64,000 nucleotides of DNA from Agrobacterium tumefaciens str. B6 (GTDB lineage Bacteria; Pseudomonadota; Alphaproteobacteria; Rhizobiales; Rhizobiaceae), in NCBI RefSeq assembly GCF_001541315.1, contig NZ_LMVK01000002.1:62001-126000 (forward strand). Reading direction: 5' to 3'. Below, in pieces: positions 52,391-61,357 of this stretch (its first letter is position 1; every line of letters begins with the position of its first letter). The notes under the pieces are model-generated. The model was given only the letters and a program-made list of their open reading frames with translations, made no database searches and was not told where the DNA came from. The position numbers were made by a program, and so were the translations under genes.

Positions 52391-53341
52391 TCAATCCTCC
52401 CGCTGCCGTTTGAACTGGACGATGGTGACGACAAGGACCAGGAAAAACAGGACGAGCGCGATCATGCTGGAATAGCCGAGATCCCAGGAAATGAAGGCCT
52501 CATTGTATATGTGATAGACGAGAACCAGCGTCGAGGTGCCCGGCCCGCCCTGCGTGATCATATAGACCTGATCGAAAACCTTGAAGGACTGGATCGTCAG
52601 CATGACGGTGACGAAGAAGGTGGTCGGTGCAAGCTGCGGCAGGGTGACGTGGATGAATTTCTGCCAGGCATTGGCGCCATCCAGCCCCGCCGCTTCGTAA
52701 AGCTCCGAATTGATGCCCTGCAGCCCGGCGAGATAGATGACCATGTAATAGCCCATGCTCTTCCACACGCCGAAGAGAATGACCGTGACCATGGCCCAGT
52801 GCCGGTCCGCCGCCCATCCCGGCATATCGGCGGGATCAAGGCCGAGCGTATAAAGCAGCATGTTGACCGGACCCATTTCCGGATTGAAAATCATGTTCCA
52901 GACGACAGCCACCGCAACCAGCGATGCGACATAGGGAAAGAACATCGCGGTGCGAAAGAAATTGCGGCCGAAGATTTTCTGGTTGAGCAGGATCGCAAGC
53001 CCCAGCGCGCAGGCGAGTGTCGCCGGCACTGATGCAACGGTGTAGATGACCGTGTTCCAGAAGGCCGCGATGAAGGCCCTGTCTTCGAAAAGCCGCCAGA
53101 AGTTATCGAGACCGGCAAAACGCATCGCATTGGAGCCGTCCCAGTGCATGAAGGCCAGCGCAAAGGCGAAGAGGATCGGTCCGAGCGTGAAAATCGCAAA
53201 GCCGAGAAAATTGGGTGCGATGAAGGAATAGGCGACGAGCGCATTTTCTATTCCGCGCCGCCGCTTGGAGACGATCCGGACTTTTTTCCTGCGATAAGGA
53301 ACCGCCTGCTTGTCGGACATGGTCGTGGTTGCGATTGCCAC
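52391..53341 (-). CDS. Carbohydrate ABC importer permease (MalF type)
   Basis: A 316-residue permease with a 40-residue polar N-terminus (RKKVRIVSKRRRGIENALVA) and six membrane spans. The coupling loop reads ELYEAAGLDGANAWQKFIHVTLPQLAP. It is the first gene of the minus-strand operon and is divergent from the heparinase II/III-like gene, sharing the 225-base region 53342-53566. Confidence 0.95.
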   Translation of the reverse strand: MAIATTTMSDKQAVPYRRKKVRIVSKRRRGIENALVAYSFIAPNFLGFAIFTLGPILFAFALAFMHWDGSNAMRFAGLDNFWRLFEDRAFIAAFWNTVIYTVASVPATLACALGLAILLNQKIFGRNFFRTAMFFPYVASLVAVAVVWNMIFNPEMGPVNMLLYTLGLDPADMPGWAADRHWAMVTVILFGVWKSMGYYMVIYLAGLQGINSELYEAAGLDGANAWQKFIHVTLPQLAPTTFFVTVMLTIQSFKVFDQVYMITQGGPGTSTLVLVYHIYNEAFISWDLGYSSMIALVLFFLVLVVTIVQFKRQRED

Positions 53342-53454
53342 AGCCTACCTCCCATTGCTGCCGTTTCACCGCGTCATCGGTGTCGGCTGCTGCGTTTTCC
53401 ATTGCGGCCGTGGTCTTCGCCCTGCCGCCTCCCGCGCTCTGGATAACACAATAT

Positions 53455-53520
53455 CAATATTGGTCAAACAACTTTGCATAAAGTCAGACAAATTTTCTGG
53501 TTTTCTAAAAATACGTATGA
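53455..53520. promoter_or_regulatory. Divergent promoter region with dyad candidates
   Basis: ATATTGGT at 53457-53464 contains the half-site ATTGGT that recurs, inverted, in ATACCAAT upstream of the FadR-type gene (57040-57047). The perfect dyad ATACGTAT (53511-53518) is followed by GATAGGAG. The region is AT-rich and lies between the operon at 53341 and the lyase gene at 53567. A FadR-type site is plausible but not proven. Confidence 0.4.
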
Positions 53521-53566
53521 TAGGAGCCGCATATCGGATTGCGGAACGCGCGGGAGGTTTGAGGGC

Positions 53567-55354
53567 GTGTTTGTCGAAATGATGCGGCTCCTGCCCGAAC
53601 GGCTCGCCGATTTCGGTGTGGAACTGACGGTGGAAAAAATACGGTCTTCAGCGCCCGATACGGTCTACCGCGGCCTCGTCGAGGCGGCGGAAAAGGCGCT
53701 TGGCGAGCCATGGTCCGTCATTCTGGCGGGCGATTACCGGGAATATAGCCGCACCGGCAATCGCGATCGTTTCGAGGCGCTTTATTTTTCCCGGCGACTG
53801 AAGCTGAACGCGCTGGTTCTGGGGGAATGCGCCGAAGGGCAGGGCCGTTTTCTCGATGCCATCATCGATGGTCTCTGGCTGATATGCGAAGAGAGCGGCT
53901 GGCAATTGCCCGCCCATAACTCCCATATTCGCGGCGGCCCACGAGATCCTCTGCCCGATCCGCAAAATCCGGTGATAGACCTGTTTGCTGCTGAAACGGG
54001 CGCCAACCTCGCTGTGTGCCTGCATTTGCTCGCACCGGAGCTGGAGCGGGCAAATACAAATCTCGTTTCGCGGGTCCGCGCCGGGATCGATCAGCGTATA
54101 ACAAAACCCTATCTAGCCCGGCATTTCTGGTGGATGGGGAATGGCGACGAGCGAATGAACAACTGGACGGCCTGGATCACCCAGAATGTTCTTCTCTCGA
54201 CCATGCTATCTCCCACTGACCAGCCGACGAGACGTTCGGTCGTCGAAAAGGCGCTCAAGAGTCTAGATGCCTTTCAGAAGGATTATGCAGAAGACGGCGC
54301 CTGCGAAGAGGGTGTTCTTTATTACGGTCATGCGGCACTTTGTATGTTCGGGGCGATGAGCATTCTCGAAACCTCCGCGCCCGGCTCCATGGCACCGCTC
54401 TTTCATGCGCCGAAGCTTCGCAACATGGCCGAATTCATCGTCAACATGCATGTGGCGGGGGACAAGTTTTTCAACTTCGCCGATGCGCCGGCGAAGATCG
54501 AGACATCCGGCGTGCGGGTATATCTTTTCGGCAAGGCCGTTTCTTCGCCGTCACTCCAGACTTTCGCTACCGCCTGCTGGAACCGCTCGCCGGACCGGCT
54601 TATGCACAAGGAGTGGAACCTCTGGTATCGTGTCCAGGCGGTTCTGGCCACACAGGAATTGTCTGTGCTCACTGCCGCCGACCCCGCCAAGACCGACATC
54701 GTCTATCCCGGCATCGGTCTGGCGATTGCCCGCGACGGAGTTTTCGATCTTGCCGTGAAGGCGGGCAATAATGGCGAGAGCCATAACCACAACGATGTCG
54801 GCAGCTTCACGCTTTATAAGAACGGCAGGCCGTTCATCATCGATGTCGGGGTGGAAACCTACACTGCAAAAACCTTCTCGCCGCAGCGCTATGACATCTG
54901 GACGATGCAGTCGGCCTTTCACAATCTGCCGACTTTCGGCGGCGTCATGCAGGTCGCCGGGGCAGAGTTTGCAGCTGCAGATTTTGTGACCAGGTTTTCT
55001 GAAGAAGAGGCGGAATTTTCTCTCGATATGGCCGGGGCTTATCCCAGCGTCGCGGGTGTTGAACACTATCGTCGCCGCGTCCGACTGCTGCGTGGCAGCC
55101 ATGTGGAGGTCGTTGACGACTATCTGGGCGGCCGGGAGGCGGTTCTGTCGCTCATGGTCGCCGAAAAACCTGCCCTCATGCCGGGTGGCCTGGTCTTTGC
55201 GGGGCTGGGAGAGATAGCCTGCGAAGGCGCAGGAGAGCCTGTCATCGAAGCCATAACAATCAACGATGCCCGCCTTCGCCAGTCCTGGCCGCCGGAAATC
55301 TATCGCGTTCTCATTCCCATCAAAGCCGGACGTCTGTGCCTGACGATCAGTTAA
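53567..55354 (+). CDS. Heparinase II/III-family polysaccharide lyase-like protein, cytoplasmic
   Basis: About 595 residues. The N-terminal half is an alpha/alpha toroid (RRLKLNALVLGECAEGQG, GNGDERMNNWTAWITQN) and the C-terminal half is the beta-sandwich heparinase II/III domain, with the conserved NNGESHNHNDVGSFTLY region holding catalytic histidines. Lyases of this type split uronate-containing chains by elimination, giving the unsaturated ends that GH88 removes. No signal peptide is present, so it should act on imported oligosaccharides. GTG 53567 is chosen because GGGAGG lies upstream; ATG 53579 is an alternative. Confidence 0.82.
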   Translation: MFVEMMRLLPERLADFGVELTVEKIRSSAPDTVYRGLVEAAEKALGEPWSVILAGDYREYSRTGNRDRFEALYFSRRLKLNALVLGECAEGQGRFLDAIIDGLWLICEESGWQLPAHNSHIRGGPRDPLPDPQNPVIDLFAAETGANLAVCLHLLAPELERANTNLVSRVRAGIDQRITKPYLARHFWWMGNGDERMNNWTAWITQNVLLSTMLSPTDQPTRRSVVEKALKSLDAFQKDYAEDGACEEGVLYYGHAALCMFGAMSILETSAPGSMAPLFHAPKLRNMAEFIVNMHVAGDKFFNFADAPAKIETSGVRVYLFGKAVSSPSLQTFATACWNRSPDRLMHKEWNLWYRVQAVLATQELSVLTAADPAKTDIVYPGIGLAIARDGVFDLAVKAGNNGESHNHNDVGSFTLYKNGRPFIIDVGVETYTAKTFSPQRYDIWTMQSAFHNLPTFGGVMQVAGAEFAAADFVTRFSEEEAEFSLDMAGAYPSVAGVEHYRRRVRLLRGSHVEVVDDYLGGREAVLSLMVAEKPALMPGGLVFAGLGEIACEGAGEPVIEAITINDARLRQSWPPEIYRVLIPIKAGRLCLTIS

Positions 55355-55364
55355 GGAAGTGCCG

Positions 55365-56162
55365 ATGAAGCTCACACTCAAGGTCGTCAATGCGGCGGGA
55401 GATGTTCTGGCGGAAGCCGGAGCGGAGGATGAAGCTTTGCTAGTCTATCGCGCAGAATATTGCGAGGGAGACAGGCTTGTCGTCGCGGTTTCGCAGCCAG
55501 GCCACATCTGGCTCGCGCTCGATGCCGGCATGCCGCCGACGCTGGTTTTCTTGCACGGGAACGAGTTCATCCTGCCTGTTCCTTCCGCTGCAAAGCGCAA
55601 ATCCTATCCGCCGCAGGCCTTCAGCGGTAACCTTCACCGGATCGCTGCCCGCCGCACACTTGCCGGCGAGATTGGAGTTCGCAGGAATCTGGCCCTGAAC
55701 CCGTTTGATGATCATGAAAACACCTCGCTGTTTCCGCATGTCTATGCGAGCACCGAAACGCGCGGGGAGGCGGCCTTTGCGGCCCGCAATGTCATTGATG
55801 GCGAAAAGGCAAGCGCTGGTCATGGTTTCTGGCCCTATACCAGCTGGGGCATCAACCGCGATCCCGAAGCCTCGTTGACGCTCGTATTCGGCCGCGCAGT
55901 CCTCATCGACCAGTTGACCTTTTATCTGAGGGCGGATTTCCCCCATGATGCCTGGTGGGAAAAAGCGAGCGTCACTTTTTCTGACGGTGAAAGCGCGAGC
56001 TTTTCCCTGCAAAAAACCGGGGCTGCCCAGAGTTTTCCGGTCGTGCCGCGCCGGGTGGAGTGGATCCGTCTGCACGATCTCAAGAAAGCGGACGATCCTT
56101 CGCCCTTTCCCGCACTGACGCAGATCGAGGTCTGGGGTGCGGATCTGCGGGAAGCGCCGTAG
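55365..56162 (+). CDS. Discoidin/CBM-like protein of unknown function, partner of the lyase
   Basis: A 265-residue protein. The second half (about 145-262) looks like an F5/8-type (discoidin) carbohydrate-binding jelly roll: FAARNVIDGEKASAGHGFWPYTSWGINRDPEASLTLVFGRAVLIDQLTFYLRAD-type strands, ending TQIEVWGADL. The first half is a beta-rich region that I do not recognise (VYRAEYCEGDRLVVAV). No signal peptide or catalytic motif is evident. ATG 55365 follows AAGGAAG; GTG 55359 is less likely. It is 10 bases after the lyase gene, so it may present the substrate to that enzyme. Confidence 0.7.
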   Translation: MKLTLKVVNAAGDVLAEAGAEDEALLVYRAEYCEGDRLVVAVSQPGHIWLALDAGMPPTLVFLHGNEFILPVPSAAKRKSYPPQAFSGNLHRIAARRTLAGEIGVRRNLALNPFDDHENTSLFPHVYASTETRGEAAFAARNVIDGEKASAGHGFWPYTSWGINRDPEASLTLVFGRAVLIDQLTFYLRADFPHDAWWEKASVTFSDGESASFSLQKTGAAQSFPVVPRRVEWIRLHDLKKADDPSPFPALTQIEVWGADLREAP

Positions 56163-56217
56163 TTCCTGATCGCGCCCTTCAGAGCATAGAGCGACGACGC
56201 AGTTTACCGGAAATCCC

Positions 56218-56970
56218 TTAGCTGTGCGCGATGCCGCGCAGGTCTCGCATCATGTCGCGGTAGCGGTGCTGGCTGCCCCGCAGATGCGCCTGCATCGCCA
56301 GCTTCGCGGCCTGTTCGTTTCGGTCGGATATGGCGATGACGATGGCTTCATGCTCCTTGTGGATCAATCGCCGGTAAGCTGTCTGGTCGTTCTCCGCGGT
56401 TTCGGAAACCACGCGCGATTGTGGAATCACGGCCTGGCCGTGCAGTCCGAGAAACTGTGTGAAGAGCGGATTGTTGGTGGCGGCCGCAATGGCCAGATGC
56501 AGCGCGAGATCGGCTTCGCGAATGGAGCGGTTTTCTTCGATACATTGCAGAAGCCGGGCGTGACAGTCGAAAATCGCCTCCTCCTGCGATGGCGAGCGGC
56601 GAAGGGCGGCGAGCCCCGCCGCTTCGATTTCGAGCGGCGTCCTGATTTCCAGCACTTCCAGATCGGAAGAGAGGCGGGGGCGGGCGGTACCCGGCGGGGG
56701 GGGCGCTTCCTTTTCACGCTTCAGCACGAAAATGCCTGCCCCCTGGCGAACTTCTACCAGCCCGTCGCAGCGTAGCGCCGTGACCGCCTCGCGCACGACG
56801 GTGCGGCTGACACCATGGGTTTCCGTCATCTCGATTTCGCTGGGCAAGCGGTCACCGGGTCCGTATTGCCCTGAGGCAATCGCGTTTCTCAGGCTGAGGC
56901 TAACTCTGCTGACCAGAGAACCGGAGGATTTGCTGCGCTGTTTTTGCTGTTCAGGCACGTCGGTCACCAT
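56218..56970 (-). CDS. FadR-subfamily GntR transcriptional regulator
   Basis: A 250-residue regulator. Residues about 20-90 form the winged helix (RLPSEIEMTETHGVSRTVVREAVTALRCDGLVEVRQGAGIFV) and about 105-240 form the all-helical FCD effector domain (EIRTPLEIEAAGLAALR ... AKLAMQAHLRGSQHRY). FCD regulators in such loci usually sense a uronate or oligosaccharide product. It is the best candidate for control of the divergent lyase and importer operons. Its own upstream region holds half-sites suggestive of autoregulation. Confidence 0.92.
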   Translation of the reverse strand: MVTDVPEQQKQRSKSSGSLVSRVSLSLRNAIASGQYGPGDRLPSEIEMTETHGVSRTVVREAVTALRCDGLVEVRQGAGIFVLKREKEAPPPPGTARPRLSSDLEVLEIRTPLEIEAAGLAALRRSPSQEEAIFDCHARLLQCIEENRSIREADLALHLAIAAATNNPLFTQFLGLHGQAVIPQSRVVSETAENDQTAYRRLIHKEHEAIVIAISDRNEQAAKLAMQAHLRGSQHRYRDMMRDLRGIAHS

Positions 56971-57033
56971 GCATTAAAATCGAGGCAGGCGTGGAGCCTG
57001 TCAAATATGTATGATGAATTTCAATAAAACTCA

Positions 57034-57047
57034 ATGATCATACCAAT
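57034..57047. promoter_or_regulatory. Candidate FadR-type half-site upstream of the GntR gene
   Basis: ATGATCATACCAAT (57034-57047), with ATGTATGATG at 57007-57016, sits in the AT-rich gap upstream of the regulator gene. The inverse of ATACCAAT, ATTGGTAT, resembles half-sites of UxuR/ExuR-like repressors. By-eye assignment only. Confidence 0.35.
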
Positions 57048-57114
57048 TTTACCCGCTTTCCTGCAGAAGTCGGGCAGGATGGCATTAAAATCTTCCCGAC
57101 TCTGGCAGGAGATA

Positions 57115-58125
57115 CTAGGCTGGGCCGGCAAACTGTTCCGTGGAAACGGCATGCAACGCCCTGCCGGTTCTGAAAAAGCTCTCGATATTGCCGATCGTGG
57201 TGTCCGCGATGTTCGTGAGGGCTTCCTGCGTGAAGAAGCCCTGATGGCCGGTCACCAGGACATTGGGGAAGGTCAGCAATCGGGCGAAAACGTCATCGCG
57301 CAGCACGTCATTGGAAAGGTCCTCGAAAAAGAGATCGGCTTCTTCTTCATAGACATCGATGCCGAGGCTGCCGATCGTGCCGTCTTTCAGACCCGCAATC
57401 GCGGCCTGCGTGTTGATGATGGCGCCGCGGCTGGTATTGACGAGCATCACGCCCTTTTTTAGCAGCGGCAGTGTCTCCCTGCGAATGAGGTGACGGGTCT
57501 CCGGTGTGAGTGGGCACATCAGCGCCAGAATGTCCGATGTCTGGAACAGTTCCTCGCGCGTGACATATTCCATGCCCAGCGCCTCGCAATCGGGATTTGG
57601 CCGGAGATCGTGGCCGACGAGACGGCAGCCGAAACCGGCCACAATGCGCGCGAAAATCGCCCCAATCTTCCCCGTACCCACAATGCCGACGGTCTTGCCG
57701 TGAAGATCGAAGCCAAGCAGCCCATCAAGGGCGAAGTTTCCTTCACGGACACGGTTATAGGCGCGGTGAATCTTGCGGTTGAGCGACAGGATGAGCGCCA
57801 TGGTGTGTTCGGCAACCGCATAGGGCGAATAGGCCGGGACGCGCGCAACGGTCAGGCCGAGCTTTTCGGCAGTGGCGAGGTCGACCTGATTGAAACCGGC
57901 GCAACGTAGAGCAATGAGCCGAACACCCATTTCCGCCAGCTTCTCAAGCACCGGTCGCGACAGGTCGTCATTCACGAAGGCGCAGATCGCCGTCGCTCCC
58001 TCCGCCAGCGCCACGGTCTCGGGAGACAGGCGTGCTTCGCAATATTGCATCCGCATGCCAGGGCGGGCGGCGGCGTCAAGGAACTGCCTGTCATAGGGTT
58101 TGGCGCTGTAGACCACGATCCGCAT
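57115..58125 (-). CDS. D-2-hydroxyacid dehydrogenase, D-lactate dehydrogenase (LdhA) type
   Basis: A 336-residue NAD-dependent dehydrogenase. The NAD loop is [14 protein letters not shown]. The catalytic Arg is in [10 protein letters not shown], Glu in [19 protein letters not shown] and His in [13 protein letters not shown], all in the form seen in fermentative D-lactate dehydrogenases. It reduces pyruvate (or a related 2-oxo acid) to the D-hydroxy acid or works in reverse. It lies between the FadR-type regulator and the ABC-F gene on the same strand, and is not clearly part of either unit. Confidence 0.9.
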   Translation of the reverse strand: MRIVVYSAKPYDRQFLDAAARPGMRMQYCEARLSPETVALAEGATAICAFVNDDLSRPVLEKLAEMGVRLIALRCAGFNQVDLATAEKLGLTVARVPAYSPYAVAEHTMALILSLNRKIHRAYNRVREGNFALDGLLGFDLHGKTVGIVGTGKIGAIFARIVAGFGCRLVGHDLRPNPDCEALGMEYVTREELFQTSDILALMCPLTPETRHLIRRETLPLLKKGVMLVNTSRGAIINTQAAIAGLKDGTIGSLGIDVYEEEADLFFEDLSNDVLRDDVFARLLTFPNVLVTGHQGFFTQEALTNIADTTIGNIESFFRTGRALHAVSTEQFAGPA

Positions 58126-58185
58126 CTGTTTCTCCAGTCTCCAAACGAAAGCTGCCGTTACAGGGCGGTGGGTCCGGCAGGTGGC

Positions 58186-59808
58186 TTAGCTGCGAAGGCC
58201 CGGCGCTTCCTGTCCCGTGCTTTCGACATATTCGGTATAGCCGCCGCCATATTGGTGGATACCATCAGGCGTCAGTTCTAGCACCCTGTTCGAGAGCGCA
58301 GCCAGGAAATGGCGATCGTGCGAAACGAAGAGCATCGTGCCTTCATAACCCGACAGGGCCTTGATCAGCATTTCCTTGGTGTCGAGATCAAGGTGGTTCG
58401 TCGGCTCGTCCAGCACGAGGAAGTTCGGCGGATCGAACAGCATGGCGGCCATGACGAGACGGGCTTTTTCACCGCCGGAAAGAACACGGCAGCGTTTTTC
58501 CACGTCGTCGCCGGAAAAGCCGAAACAGCCAGCAAGGGCGCGCAACGGCGCTTGACCCGCCTTCGGAAAACGCTCCTCCAGCCATTCGAGAATGGTGCTG
58601 TCGCCATCCAGCACATCCATGGCATGCTGGGCGAAATAGCCAAGCTTGACGCTGGCGCCGAGGGTGACATTGCCGGAATCCGGTTCCGCCGTGCCGGTCA
58701 CCAGTTTCAGCAGCGTCGACTTTCCAGCGCCGTTGACGCCCATGATGCACCAGCGCTCCTTGCGCCGCACCATGAAGTCCAGCCCACCATAGATCGTGCG
58801 GCTGCCATAGGCCTTGTTGACCTTCTTCAGCGCCACGACATCCTCGCCGGAGCGAGGCGCCGGCGCGAATTCGAAAGCAACTGTCTGACGCCGTTTTGGC
58901 GGCTCGACGCGGTCGATCTTCTCGAGTTTCTTCACACGGCTCTGCACCTGCGAAGCGTGAGAAGCGCGGGCCTTGAAGCGTTCGATGAACTTGATTTCCT
59001 TGGCGAGCATGGCCTGCTGGCGTTCGAACTGCGCCTGCTGCTGCTTTTCGTTCTGCGCGCGCTGCTGTTCGTAAAAGCCGTAATCACCGGAATAGGTGGT
59101 GAGGTTGCCGGCATCGATTTCGATGATCTTGGTGACGATGCGGTTCATGAATTCGCGGTCATGCGAGGTCATCAGCAGCGCGCCGTCATAATTCTTCAGG
59201 AAGTCCTCGAGCCAGATCAGGCTTTCAAGATCGAGATGGTTCGAGGGTTCGTCGAGCAGCATCACATCCGGGCGCATCAGAAGAATGCGGGCAAGCGCCA
59301 CGCGCATCTTCCAGCCGCCGGAAAGCTTGGAAACATCGCCGTCCATCATCTCCTGGCTGAAGCTCAGCCCGTCCAGCACCTCGCGGGCGCGGCCTTCCAG
59401 TGCGTAGCCGTCCAGCTCCTCATAACGCGCCTGCACTTCGCCGTAGCGTTCGATGATGGCGTCCATCTCGTCCATCCGGTCGGGATCGGACATGGCTGCT
59501 TCCAATTCGCGAAGTTCGGCTGCCACTTCACTGACCGGGCCTGCGCCTTCCATGACTTCGGCGACGGCAGAGCGGCCGGACATTTCACCGACATCCTGAT
59601 CGAAATAACCGACCGTCATGCCCTTCTCGACAACGACCTGGCCCTCATCGGGCTGCTCTTCACCCGTTATCATCCGGAACAGCGTGGTCTTTCCGGCGCC
59701 GTTCGGACCGACAAGACCGATCTTCTCGCCGCGATTGAGCGCGGCGGAGGCCTCGATGTAGAGAATGCGGTGACTGTTCGACTTGCTGATATTTTCGATG
59801 CGGATCAT
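58186..59808 (-). CDS. ABC-F family ATPase
   Basis: A 540-residue soluble protein with two ATP-binding cassettes and no membrane domain. The first has Walker A GPNGAGKTT and signature KLSGGWKMR; the second GVNGAGKST and LSGGEKARL. The linker between them is rich in charged residues and coiled (QRAQNEKQQQAQFERQQ). ABC-F proteins act on the ribosome (EttA, Uup, YheS groups) or confer antibiotic protection; nothing here suggests resistance. The start MIRIENIS at 59808 is taken because the cassette fold starts there; an in-frame Met 19 codons upstream is possible. Confidence 0.92.
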   Translation of the reverse strand: MIRIENISKSNSHRILYIEASAALNRGEKIGLVGPNGAGKTTLFRMITGEEQPDEGQVVVEKGMTVGYFDQDVGEMSGRSAVAEVMEGAGPVSEVAAELRELEAAMSDPDRMDEMDAIIERYGEVQARYEELDGYALEGRAREVLDGLSFSQEMMDGDVSKLSGGWKMRVALARILLMRPDVMLLDEPSNHLDLESLIWLEDFLKNYDGALLMTSHDREFMNRIVTKIIEIDAGNLTTYSGDYGFYEQQRAQNEKQQQAQFERQQAMLAKEIKFIERFKARASHASQVQSRVKKLEKIDRVEPPKRRQTVAFEFAPAPRSGEDVVALKKVNKAYGSRTIYGGLDFMVRRKERWCIMGVNGAGKSTLLKLVTGTAEPDSGNVTLGASVKLGYFAQHAMDVLDGDSTILEWLEERFPKAGQAPLRALAGCFGFSGDDVEKRCRVLSGGEKARLVMAAMLFDPPNFLVLDEPTNHLDLDTKEMLIKALSGYEGTMLFVSHDRHFLAALSNRVLELTPDGIHQYGGGYTEYVESTGQEAPGLRS

Positions 59809-59908
59809 GACAGGGCCTGTGAATGGGAGCGGCCCTCCTATGCCACGGGCCGCCGCCGCTGTCACCTGCCGTGCGTGTCTTGCCAGCCATGCAGTCTGGC
59901 AACATCAG

Positions 59909-59932
59909 CCCCGAAGCAATATCGCCCCGGGG
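59909..59932 (-). terminator. Weak hairpin between the vWA and ABC-F genes
   Basis: CCCCG (59909-59913) and CGGGG (59928-59932) can pair across a 14-base loop, just past the stop codon of the vWA protein on the minus strand. There is no T tract, so it may only be a weak terminator. Confidence 0.3.
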
Positions 59933-59949
59933 ATTTCCTTGTGCGCTTG

Positions 59950-61200
59950 TCAGTTGGTCAGCGTGGCCATGCTGCCGGCTGCCTTGCGGGCGATTTCACC
60001 AAATGCGGTGACGATCTGCTCCATGTTTTCAGGGGCGTAATAATTGTCGATGCTGGATGCGCAATATTGCAGCAGCGACTTACCCTTGTCCGGCGCCATG
60101 AAAGCGACGCTGAAAATCTTGATCCCATCTTTCTTGGCAGTCTCGCAGGTGGTGCGTACCGACTGGTCGATGCTCGAATTCCACGCGGCGCTGTTTCCCG
60201 TCATTTCACCGTCGGTCATGAGAACGATATAGCGCTCGAAGGATTCACTCCCCTTCGTTTTATGTGCTTTCGCTTCATCCGGGTTGGCTTTTTTAAGGGC
60301 GTTATATGCGGCGTTCAGGCTGCTGCGGGCGTCGGTGCCGCCGGACGGAAATTCCGGGATTTGTTTGTCGACATAGCTGGCAACGCTGCTGGTGCCCCAG
60401 CTGATGGTCTGCGCGGCATAGGTCTCATGTGTATAGACCGACGCACCCGTGCGAACGAGCTCGGAACCGCCGTTGGCGGTATAGGTCGGATCGGCCTTGT
60501 TCAACGTCGCGACCAGAAACCCGACGGCGGTTTTGAGCGACGTGGCCTTGTTGACATAGCAGGGCGATGTCTTGCCCAGATTGGGATATTTATTCCAGTT
60601 GTCAGCCGTATAGTTCTGGCATGACGTTTTTTTCGTATCGATGGTATCCGTCTTGAATGACATCGAACCGGAACGGTCAAGTGCCAGATACATGGAGATC
60701 GGTGCGCCCTTGTTGACGGTGCTCTTTGCGGTACCGGTTACCGAAAGATCGAGTGTTTTGGCGCCAATGAACCCCAGCAGTGGGTTGAGCTGTACCCGGT
60801 GGTTGATCGTCGTCTCGACGGTGTAGGTCTTGCCGCGGGCATTTTCCGTCGTCGTGATAGCGGTTGGAGAGTTCTGCTCCAGTTCCTTTTTCTCTTCCAC
60901 GGTCAGGTTCTTTTCCATCTGGGCCGCAATGAAGTTCTTGGCGATTGCCCTGATCTGCTCGTCCGTCAGGTCGCCCATTTTCAAACGGGCCTCGGTCGCC
61001 GCCGCAAGGGCTGCAGAATCCGCGGTATTCTGCAGATCGGCTTTCACCTGCATCACATTCGCCAACTCCATGCCGGCGCCGGCAAAACCCAGCAGGACCG
61101 GCAGCAGAATGGCCGTCATCATGCCGAAATTGCCGCTCTTATCGGCAAGGAAACGGCGCTTCAATTTGTGAGGTGCGGAGGCGGTCATAGTGGTGCTCAC
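59950..61200 (-). CDS. TadG-like membrane protein with a vWA domain
   Basis: A 416-residue protein. A basic N-terminus (KLKRRFLADKSGNFGMMTAILLPVLLGFAGAGMELANV) forms the single membrane anchor typical of TadE/TadG-like proteins; the rest should be outside the membrane. From about 170 a vWA domain follows, with the metal-ion site DRSGSM and later GTDARSSL and MTDGEMTG complete. Several cysteines (in KKTSCQNY, SPCYV, TTCETAKK, LLQYCASS) may form disulphides. No other tad or pilus genes are nearby. It may have a role in adhesion or cell-surface assembly. Confidence 0.85.
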   Translation of the reverse strand: MSTTMTASAPHKLKRRFLADKSGNFGMMTAILLPVLLGFAGAGMELANVMQVKADLQNTADSAALAAATEARLKMGDLTDEQIRAIAKNFIAAQMEKNLTVEEKKELEQNSPTAITTTENARGKTYTVETTINHRVQLNPLLGFIGAKTLDLSVTGTAKSTVNKGAPISMYLALDRSGSMSFKTDTIDTKKTSCQNYTADNWNKYPNLGKTSPCYVNKATSLKTAVGFLVATLNKADPTYTANGGSELVRTGASVYTHETYAAQTISWGTSSVASYVDKQIPEFPSGGTDARSSLNAAYNALKKANPDEAKAHKTKGSESFERYIVLMTDGEMTGNSAAWNSSIDQSVRTTCETAKKDGIKIFSVAFMAPDKGKSLLQYCASSIDNYYAPENMEQIVTAFGEIARKAAGSMATLTN

Positions 61201-61357
61201 CGATTAGAATATTCGATTGAGCGCAGGAAACCCGCAAACGATGTAGAATCCGCTAACGTGATCGGTTCAATTTTACGCAGCGTTCAATTTGGTGCAGTTT
61301 TCAAAGTATTTTCAAGAATTGTTTCGCGCGATGGCCGCAATAATACACATCGTATCA

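Noticed and set aside
58309..60624. Open frame of 771 codons on the plus strand opposite the ABC-F and vWA genes
   Set aside because: Antisense to two clear genes with motifs on the minus strand; its translation is low-complexity His/Asp/Arg-rich with no recognisable domain.
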